From Ectobius pallidus (taxonomy: Eukaryota > Arthropoda > Insecta > Blattodea > Ectobiidae): DNA of 64,000 nt. A program made the translations under genes and the position numbers. Location: contig CAXKWD010000006.1 in NCBI GenBank assembly GCA_964059195.1, positions 63,505,073 through 63,569,072 of the forward strand, written 5' to 3'. The notes under the pieces are model-generated. The model was given only the letters and a program-made list of their open reading frames with translations, made no database searches and was not told the DNA's origin. Below are positions 57,213 through 64,000 of the stretch, piece by piece (position 1 is the first letter of the stretch; every line of letters starts with the position of its first letter).

Positions 57213-58364
57213 AGGAATTGTACCTTTTGCATCCACCAATAGACCAAGCACTTCTATTGAATTTAAGTTATATTTTTCCTTATAGAAGGGAATTGTGGGC
57301 TCGTAGATACTAAATTTCTCCACGTGAACTTTTTCGGGTTGTTTTTCATGTGACTCAGTTCTTATGGTATGGTCCATCGTCAGACAGCCCGTGCACTTCT
57401 TCATACACAGCATTATGGTTATTCCTCAATACAGCAGCAATAATGTAAATCACATTATGGTGTCGACTGATTCTTAATACCTCGCGGAATGGACAGGATA
57501 CCAAGACGTGTCCAAATGTTTCTACCTGACTGCGGCAACGCTGGCAGTGGTTTCCGTCTTGAGACCTTCCAGCAAATACTCTCAACAGACATTAGCTGTC
57601 ATTTTTAGGGCAGTTCTCCAGTCGCTACTGTTGAGATCTCCAGGCTGTCTTATCCATTTGTTACCATGAATGTACTCATGCTATAAGATGCCTCCTTATC
57701 CCTTTTGAGGTCAAGCCCACCATGATGGAAATTCCTTTTCTCTGAGGTGATGTCTGATTTTCCTAATATTTAGGGCTTCGCCTGGAGTAACCTGAAGGTT
57801 AAATTTGTTTATGCAGATGGATATATATTTATGTACATGCATTAACATGAATGTTACCAGAGCTTTGCCGTTTCTTGCAAGCGTTCACATGTTGTAAGTA
57901 AGCTTCTCATCCTGATCTGAAGAGACCGAACCCTTTATCAATTTCTTTGTCAGTGTACAACATACTGTCAGGAATATCTGCTGGGATTTGTAAAATCTCT
58001 TTAAGAATAGATCTTTTACTTTTGTCAGTTTCATCGAGAAACTTGGCTGGTATTTTATTTAATGGTGTTATTTGAAATAGATAAATGAAACTGGGACAGA
58101 TGAAGTTTTTTATGAGGTCGCTGAAGTGGGGTAGAAACCAATATGTTTGATTTTGCTTTTAGCTTTGTAATGCTGTCTACTGCATCAAAAACAGTCGTAT
58201 CATGATATGTAACCCCAAGGTACTTGATTGTTTCAACAGGTGAGACTGAAGATATTATATGATCCGTTCGCAGAGTTAAAGAATTGTAATGAAAGACTCC
58301 ATTGGTTACAGAGATTCACTTAGACTTAGTAATGCTGATTTCTAAACCAATCTCAGTGTATTTG
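57213..58364 (-). pseudogene. R2-like RT thumb, CCHC knuckle and endonuclease region
   Basis: From the mariner junction the minus strand reads IGLEISITKSK and ETIKYLGVTY (RT thumb), then ILKEILQIPADIPDSMLY. A clear knuckle CQRCRSQVETFGHVLVSC (C-x2-C-x7-H-x4-C) comes at about 57490-57550, followed by RISRHHNVIYIIA, the start of the restriction-like endonuclease. A frame change near 57400 leads to TIRTESHEKQPEKVHVEKFS, YEPTIPFYKEKY and GLLVDAKGTIPPFF. Several stops and frameshifts are present, so it is inactive. Confidence 0.8.
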
Positions 58365-58536
58365 TACGAGGGTGGGTCGAAAAGTAACGCACAACATTTT
58401 TTTTTTTTTTTACAAAAAGTTTAATAGGTACAATTACAAACAAATGCAAACATGCACCCATTTCTCACATGCACATGCACATTTCTCCCATCGTGATACC
58501 AGTTTCAAAATAAATGGTGCAAAATATGTTGCACAA

Positions 58537-59568
58537 ACTTTCTCGAATATACGTGTTAAAGGCTAGCACAGAAAAAAGTAAATTATAGGGCAATTAAATT
58601 TTATTTATTACATTTTCAGAAAACTAATAATATCTAGAACGGAAAACATCAGGGTCGGTCTTTATATTCAATGCTTTTACCGTGAAATAATAATAATATT
58701 AATAATAATAATAATAATAACAACAACAACAATAATAACAACAACAATAACTTGGGGTTTGCATGATTTCCTCAATCTCAAAGGCAAAAATGCAAGATAC
58801 ATTGAGATATGGCCGAACAATAGAAGCAAATGCTTTACTAATGAGTTATATCAAAGAGCCTACTGGTAAATTTGGGTGGCCACGAGGTTTGATATGAACT
58901 CAGGACCACCTCGCTCTAATTGATTTTGTGTGTTCATTACGACTGTGGTAAACTATGTCACAACAGTATCTAGATTATAGTATCCTTGTTACTGTGGGCA
59001 ACAGAAGAATATATTTTAATCAAAATGTGTTCTGAAATTCGCATTTAGGTAATGTTATTTGCTTTTTATCTTTCTACCTATTAATTTTATAAAGAAATGT
59101 ATTTAACAAAAATTGTACCTTTTTATTTTCTCTACAACTTTACTCTGGTAGATTTTCATGAATCGCCTACTGTAATGGAGACAATCTAGAAAAATTGAAA
59201 ATGGATACGAGTAAAGTACCCCCTAAGTCATTTTTGCAGGGAAACGGATATAGCCATTTTATTAGTCACAGATAAGAATTTCCAGTTTCACATTTGTATT
59301 AAAATCAAAATTTTTTAAAAAGTTTTCATGAAAAGTATCCTACATATTTTAGTTACAAAACCCAAATTCTGGATGGTTCGATAAAATTTCGAAAAAGTCC
59401 TTGATTCAAAAAATGAAATAAATACAATGGACCGTTTATCCGCTGTGCTTGTCCACAGACAGACGGACAGACTTCATTCCAAAAACACTTTTTTCGGTTT
59501 CTACGCATCGTGAAACATGCTTTCCCGGTTCACAATACTTTCTCTATACTACGTATATGCGAGAAAGT
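58537..59568. mobile_element. ~1 kb TIR element inside the mariner
   Basis: ACTTTCTCGAATATACGT on the left and the reverse complement of ACTTTCTCGCATATACGT on the right (59551-59568) form 18 bp inverted ends with one mismatch. The interior is unrelated to mariner, with AAC/AAT microsatellites (58687-58750) and no transposase frame. Target duplication unclear. It explains why mariner sequence resumes only at about 59587. Confidence 0.6.
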
Positions 59569-59586
59569 AATACCTTGTTCGTAGAA

Positions 59587-60073
59587 GTTCGTCTGGGATA
59601 TGAATGGCGTTTTATTGGTGAACTTTGCTAATCGCGGGACCACTGTGAATGGTGCAGCCTACATTAAAACTTTGGTAAAGTTTCGTCTTGCCCTTGGTGA
59701 CAAACGCTGTAACATTCTTGCTGATACTGTCAAACTTCTTCACTACAATCCTCGCCCCCATGTTGCTGCAGCTGTTCGTGAGAAAATCAACAAATTTGGT
59801 TGGGAGGGGCTGGCACCGTCGGACTTTCATTTGTTTGGTTCCATGAAGAAATTCCTGGCCGGTAAACGCTTTGCGTCAGATGCAGAAGTGAAAATTGCAG
59901 TCCGCAGATGGCTATACTCCAACCGAACGGACTTCTATGAACAGGGTATTTTGAAACTGGTATCACGATGGGAGAAATGTGTTGAGAAACTTGGCGTCTA
60001 TATAGAAAAATGGACAAAAGATATCCCTTCATGTGTGCATTTGTTTGTAATTGTACCTATTAACATTTTGTAA
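59587..60073 (+). pseudogene. mariner transposase, catalytic-domain C-terminal half
   Basis: The frame begins at WDMNGVLLVNF, where the aspartate after W matches the first catalytic residue of mariner DDD transposases, then RGTTVNGAAYIKTL. LLHYNPRPHVA has tyrosine where the second catalytic aspartate (family LLHDNARPH) belongs. APSDFHLFGSMKKFL carries the third aspartate. FYEQGILKLVSRWEKCVE and GVYIEKW end the family tail. The N-terminal DNA-binding half is absent. With a lost catalytic residue and no helix-turn-helix domains it cannot be active. Confidence 0.92.
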
Positions 60074-60112
60074 AAAAAAATATTGTGCGTTACTTTTCGA
60101 TCCACCCTCGTA

Positions 60113-61100
60113 AATGGCTACTTCTGTTAAATGGTGTGCAGAGTTACAATACAGTACTTATGATCTTCTAAATTGTCTTCAGCAGCTAATTCTTCAAGAA
60201 TGTGGTCTGGCGAAAGGTTATACAAGAAAGGAGATAAGGACATCCATGCATTACTCCGTTCCTAATAGCGATGTGTTTCGATTTTAAGTTTTGAGTCTCT
60301 ATTTGTGTAGTGTTATTTAGTTGGAGCTCTGTAATAAACTTTGATAGTTTTGATGGTATACCGTATGGAGCCAGAGGTTTCTGAATATGATTATGACCCA
60401 CTTTGTCAAAAGCTTTACTGATATCTTATAAAACAAGGGTCACATTCTTCCTTTGAGATTTAGCTGACAATAAGACAAAATCCAATGTTGCATTAATAAG
60501 CGTACCAGGGGAGTTTGTAAAACCTCTTCGCCTTTCAGTGAAGCTTGTCACTGATATCAAACGCCAATCAAGAACACGTTCTATCACCCGTCTTACAACA
60601 GAGAAGAGGGTATTAGGTCTACAGTTGGCCGAGTTTGCTTCGCTGCCATTTTTGTGAATCAGCATGGTTCTAGCTTGCCCGAGGCATTCAGGAACCAAAG
60701 TTCTAACTAACATAACAGTTGCTATTGGAGCCATAATCTAGAAGCAGATGCCATCTTCTAATGCTCACACAAGAATGTGATCTTGACCAGGGGCTGTATC
60801 CACAGCTATTTTGCTTACAGCAGCAATTTCCTTCTTTACTACAATGAGATTTTCTGTAACTATTGGATCCATGTCCGAGTATTTAGGATCTTAATACAGT
60901 TGCTCATTATTGTTTAGATTTCTATTTCGTTTGTCTAGCCACAATGAATTCTCTGTGAAGGTTTTACCTTTATACAGTCCTCCATAGTGTGGACAAGAAT
61001 GTTGAGAACTGCTGATACTGATAGCAGGGCTATTGTTAACATGACTTTCTATATTGATGGCGTTATTTGTTTCAGCTATATTAAATGTAAGATTTGCCAT
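60113..61100 (-). pseudogene. R2-like N-terminal zinc finger and RT palm
   Basis: Minus strand from 61100: MANLTFNIAETN, then CPHYGGLYKGKTFTENSLW, which looks like a degraded C2H2-type finger (second Cys replaced). Past a stop comes VDTAPGQDHI (family pattern D-T-A-x-G-x-D), LVPECLGQARTMLIHKNGS, NCRPNTLFSVVRRVIERVLD, RRRGFTNSPGTLINATLDF, DISKAFDKVGHNHI (RT motif A aspartates) and IAIRNGVMHGCP (motif B). No F/YADD motif C could be found before the mariner junction, where frameshifts and possibly a deletion occur. The start codon is presumptive. Confidence 0.75.
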
Positions 61101-61110
61101 CCTAATTTAT

Positions 61111-63270
61111 TGACAAGCAGAAAAAGATTGATAGAAAATACTGTATGTTTGTTGTCATAAGCCTCATTTCGTTAAACATGGCTCTGCATTTTCGTTTGGA
61201 AATTTTAAGATTTCTTGCTATTCTCCAAATCAGTGAAATTATCCTACTTGTAATTCGGAATGTTCTTCTGTCGTTTTAATGACTTACCACTTCGAGTGTA
61301 TTGTAATTACTGACTCATATTCCAATTAGGCCTATATCTGTCTGAAGATGCATTACGGGTTTATTCCATAGAGGAAATTTTATGTTGGATGAGAATCGAA
61401 TCCGAGTAGTACGGTTGCTGTCGTTTGGTATTTATCTGGTATGGCTAAAAACCGTCCAGTACCTGTACAAAGGGCCGATAACCAGCTAATCAATAGACAA
61501 GAGTTGATAATTGTCTAATAAGAATCATTACTCTTAAAGAATGTTTCCTGTCATGACAATTATTTCGATATAATAGTCGTGTAAAATTCTTTGGTCAAAT
61601 AGGCTTATCTACTTCTATTGCTTGCTCCAACTTAATTACTTTAATTTTTTTACAAATTAAGAATTACCGTATACCTTAACTGTAATATCCACAATATGTA
61701 ATAATCAATATGTAATAATCAGTGTTCATTTCAACAGAAACTAAATTTTAATGATATTAGGTGAGTTAGCGGAGATGATTGAACGTCTATAATCTTTCCT
61801 GGTATAAAAACTATGTTCATGCAGGATTTCAGCTCTATCAGGTTAGTATTTTTTTTGCGATAAATGGGTTCAGGCAGAGAGGAACCATCAGATTTTTATA
61901 CAAGTGGGCTATATGATATACTGTATTTTGTCAGTCAATATGGAGAGCTGTTACTTGGCATGTGTTTTCCTTGGTACTTTAATTAATGAACTTTATCTTT
62001 TGCATTTTCTCATTAAAATAGTCTCGTAGGAAGATTATAGGTAATAATAAAGCGCTTATGATAAAGTAGTCAATGAAGAAAGCATATATCGTCTGGTACT
62101 AGACTGAAGCTACACCGGGCGGACCACCTGAAGAGACTTACTTCTGCACGAGAGCAAATCTAAGTTACATCCAACTGCGCTCAACAATGTTATATGAAAA
62201 TATACGGCGCACTCCTTCCTATATTGGGAATTCCATTGGACTTAGGTATAAGTAATCTTCCTGCCAAATATTTTTGTTTTAACTGGGAATAAGGTGTTTC
62301 TATAAGTTGTGACTAAATTTATATCTATGTGAAAGATAGTTTAATTTTTAATTATTTATTATAACATACTTGTATGTGACAGTGCCAGGGAAACCCAACC
62401 ACAAGTAGTTGAAACGTTTCCACGTAACAGTAGAAAACAGATGTAAGGGTGTAAAATATAGATTTTTAGATTTTTACTTCATCTATTGCTTTCAATCTTG
62501 TGCTACATTCTATGATTGCTACAAACATAAAGACAGCATTTCCAGCTTTTTTATTTTTATTTTCAGTTTTAAATGAGGTCTGCACATTTAGACTCCCTCC
62601 ATAAATTGCAATGGAAATTTAACATGGTCTCTTAATGTTTTCTTTGTACTTTTCGTGAAAAAAAAAAAATTAAATACAGGCAAAAGAAACACTTGTTATG
62701 CTGTAGTAATGTTGTTGGACATTCTGATAATGTGTGATAGACTTCGAGCATGGTACTACAGTATTGTGAAGCTGATGTTTAAAACACGGAAAAGTTACTT
62801 ATATTTTGAATATCGATAGCCATAAATATCATACCTTTGAACAATAAAGTTTAAAAAAATTACAAAAACAACAACTTTTAACTATAGATGTAATTTAATT
62901 GTATGGAATGCTCAGAATTTTATGCTGAAGTTGAATCCATTTAAGTAATAAAATTTATTTTTCTATTTACGGTCTGGTTTCCTTGGGAGGGTAACTTATA
63001 TATTCATTTAAATTATTTTACTCTTTTGTCCTAAATTTATTTAAAATATCATTTTGGTCTCTTACGAGGAAAATATCGTATATATAAAGGAAAATTTCAC
63101 TTATTATTTCGCATGAAGTATATCATAAAAGTTATTTTTTTAAAACTGTCATTCAATTAGTACTCAGCATAATATTAAAAAGCATATTATTATTAACTGC
63201 AGATATGTATTCATGAAACAGCAGAAACTTGTTTATGTTGAACACTAAATGAGAATGTTGTAGGAGGAAA
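61111..63270. other. unannotated stretch
   Basis: AT-rich, no supported gene or repeat. A B-box-like string on the minus strand near 61390-61410 (GGATTCGATTCTCATCC) is isolated. Confidence 0.4.
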
Positions 63271-63380
63271 ATTCCTCTGACACTGAGAGTTCTCTACCAA
63301 CTGAGCTAGTCAGTGTTTGATTTGCAGCAAAGGCACGGAAAGCTGCAGGTTATGGGTTCGAGTCTCAGTGTCAGAGGAAT
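63271..63380. mobile_element. inverted dimer of a tRNA-like SINE end
   Basis: ATTCCTCTGACACTGAG (63271-63287) and its exact complement (63364-63380) form 17 bp inverted ends. The left half carries the complement of the tRNA A-box TAGCTCAGTTGGTAGAG. The right half carries a plus-strand B-box GGGTTCGAGTCTC. The two promoter halves of one tRNA-like unit thus face opposite ways. Confidence 0.65.
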
Positions 63381-63711
63381 GTTTTTCTTAATATATTTTC
63401 ATAGTATTGTAAATTACAATTGTAAGATGAAGTGTACAACAGTAGGCTATATAATATGTCAGAACAATACAATTTATCGTACAAAGTCTTTCCACACTTC
63501 TGAGTTGTCAACTAGGATAAAGTGTAACTTGTACAAGCATTTCTCATAAGTTAATTTCTTTAAATGTGAATTAAATATTGTGAGATTATGCGAAATTGAT
63601 TAAAAGTACATGTGACATTATAGACCTTATATTATACTAGTGACATGTTTTCGCTTACAGTGTTATAAAATTGTTTTTATATGTTGCTTTATCACGAGAA
63701 CACTTCCTTCT

Positions 63712-63883
63712 GATATATATATATATATATATAGGTCAGGACTATCTAGGAGGTATCCGAGTTCTACGGCGGTTCTGGTGGTGCTGCGTTGGTTGATGAT
63801 TAAATGATGGGCGCCAAGTATAGTGCATATACTGAAATTTCTGTCTTTTTGTAGAACCCGCCTCCGGCAGTCAGTCGGTCGCT
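63712..63883 (-). mobile_element. SINE-like insert with 14 bp TSD
   Basis: GAACACTTCCTTCT is exactly repeated at 63698-63711 and 63884-63897. The insert begins on the plus strand with an AT run (3' tail, so minus orientation) and ends with CGGCAGTCAGTCGGTCGCT. Read on the minus strand it starts AGCGACCGACTGACTGCCGG and has CGGGTTCTAC near the front, but no convincing tRNA A/B-box pair. The 14 bp target duplication plus simple-repeat tail is typical of LINE-mobilised non-autonomous elements. Confidence 0.85.
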
Positions 63884-64000
63884 GAACACTTCCTTCTAGC
63901 TTCAGGGTAGGAAGTGAAGAACACCTTAATACTATTATTGGAATAATAATGCAGTTTCTCAGTACACCGAAGGAAATCCGCTATTTATTTAGCACTTGGA

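Larger units (their letters stand above)
58367..60110. mobile_element. rearranged mariner-type element with TA TSD
   Basis: The ends CGAGGGTGGGTCGAAAAGTA (left) and the reverse complement of CGAGGGTGGATCGAAAAGTA (right) are flanked by TA (58365-58366 and 60111-60112). The left 150 bp or so is an inverted, internally deleted copy of the right end, including transposase C-terminal sequence up to about 58520. The genuine 5' half of mariner is therefore missing and the two ends derive from the same 3' end. It inserted into the R2-like retroelement. Confidence 0.88.
56709..61110 (-). mobile_element. R2-like non-LTR retrotransposon with restriction-like endonuclease, interrupted
   Basis: Collinear minus-strand pieces cover a single retroelement: an N-terminal zinc-finger relic near 61.0 kb, RT motifs at 60.2-60.9 kb, the RT thumb at about 58.2 kb, a CCHC knuckle and endonuclease region at 57.3-57.6 kb, the C-terminus at 56.85-57.4 kb, and a 3' end with AATAATAATATTTTTTTTT at about 56709. 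It is interrupted by a mariner-type element (58367-60110) and a SINE (about 57045-57212). The gene order RT > CCHC > RLE is that of the R2 group and relatives. No 28S rDNA flanks it, so insertion specificity differs from true R2 or is lost. Confidence 0.8.

Noticed and set aside
1..64000. CRISPR arrays, bacterial operons, riboswitches
   Set aside because: Composition, element types and lack of long intergenic-spaced operon frames point to a eukaryotic intergenic region; no regularly spaced repeat array was seen.

Overview
The window looks like intergenic DNA from a large, AT-rich arthropod genome, most likely an insect. The transposon mix (BEL/Pao, mariner, hAT, PIF/Harbinger-like elements, R2-like and other LINEs, many tRNA-derived SINEs) fits that. 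A blattodean or similar large-genome insect is only a guess. I found no host protein-coding gene I can support. Nearly every interpretable stretch is a mobile element, a broken piece of one, or a local duplication. Mechanism claims rest on terminal repeats, target-site duplications (TSDs) and protein motifs read by eye.

Layout. 1-5.7 kb: AT-rich diverged direct repeats, then a TGACGTCA-rich minisatellite. 5.75-7.4 kb: a LINE 3' fragment split by a 1.3 kb element with TTA target duplications. 9.5-12.0 kb: first copy of a 2.5 kb Harbinger-like element. 12.8-19.8 kb: tandem and inverted duplications, a 5'-truncated SINE and a repeat family built on a CCGGTACCGG core. 20.9-25.5 kb: a small palindrome, several SINEs and a LINE fragment. 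27.1-34.7 kb: a transposase remnant, a three-level nest (hAT > TA-target element > SINE), a 713 bp fold-back element, an endonuclease-domain LINE fragment and a 280 bp hAT MITE.

35.2-44.6 kb: a BEL/Pao LTR retrotransposon with 675 bp LTRs and 5 bp ATCTT target duplications. Its 5' LTR is split by the second copy of the 2.5 kb Harbinger-like element; removing that insert gives back a 675 bp LTR. The gag-protease-RT-RNase H-integrase order is preserved, but stops and frameshifts break it. 44.7-49.1 kb: a cluster of the CCGGTACCGG repeat family in both orientations, invaded by a hAT MITE and a SINE. 49.5-50.0 kb: a tandem duplication carrying two tRNA-like heads. 50.5-53.1 kb: an element with roughly 460 bp inverted ends around a core holding a short CxxxxC peptide. 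53.5-54.7 kb: LINE and SINE fragments, one with a snap-back hairpin. 56.7-61.1 kb: an R2-like (restriction-like-endonuclease) retrotransposon on the minus strand, interrupted by a SINE and by a rearranged mariner that itself contains another TIR element. The end of the window holds an inverted tRNA-like dimer and a SINE-like insert with 14 bp target duplications.

These parts are layers of insertion rather than a cooperating gene set. The nesting gives a relative chronology. The most informative points are the BEL/Harbinger-like nest, the terminal repeat arrays that differ between the two Harbinger-like copies, and the long-inverted-repeat elements at 31.5 and 50.5 kb.
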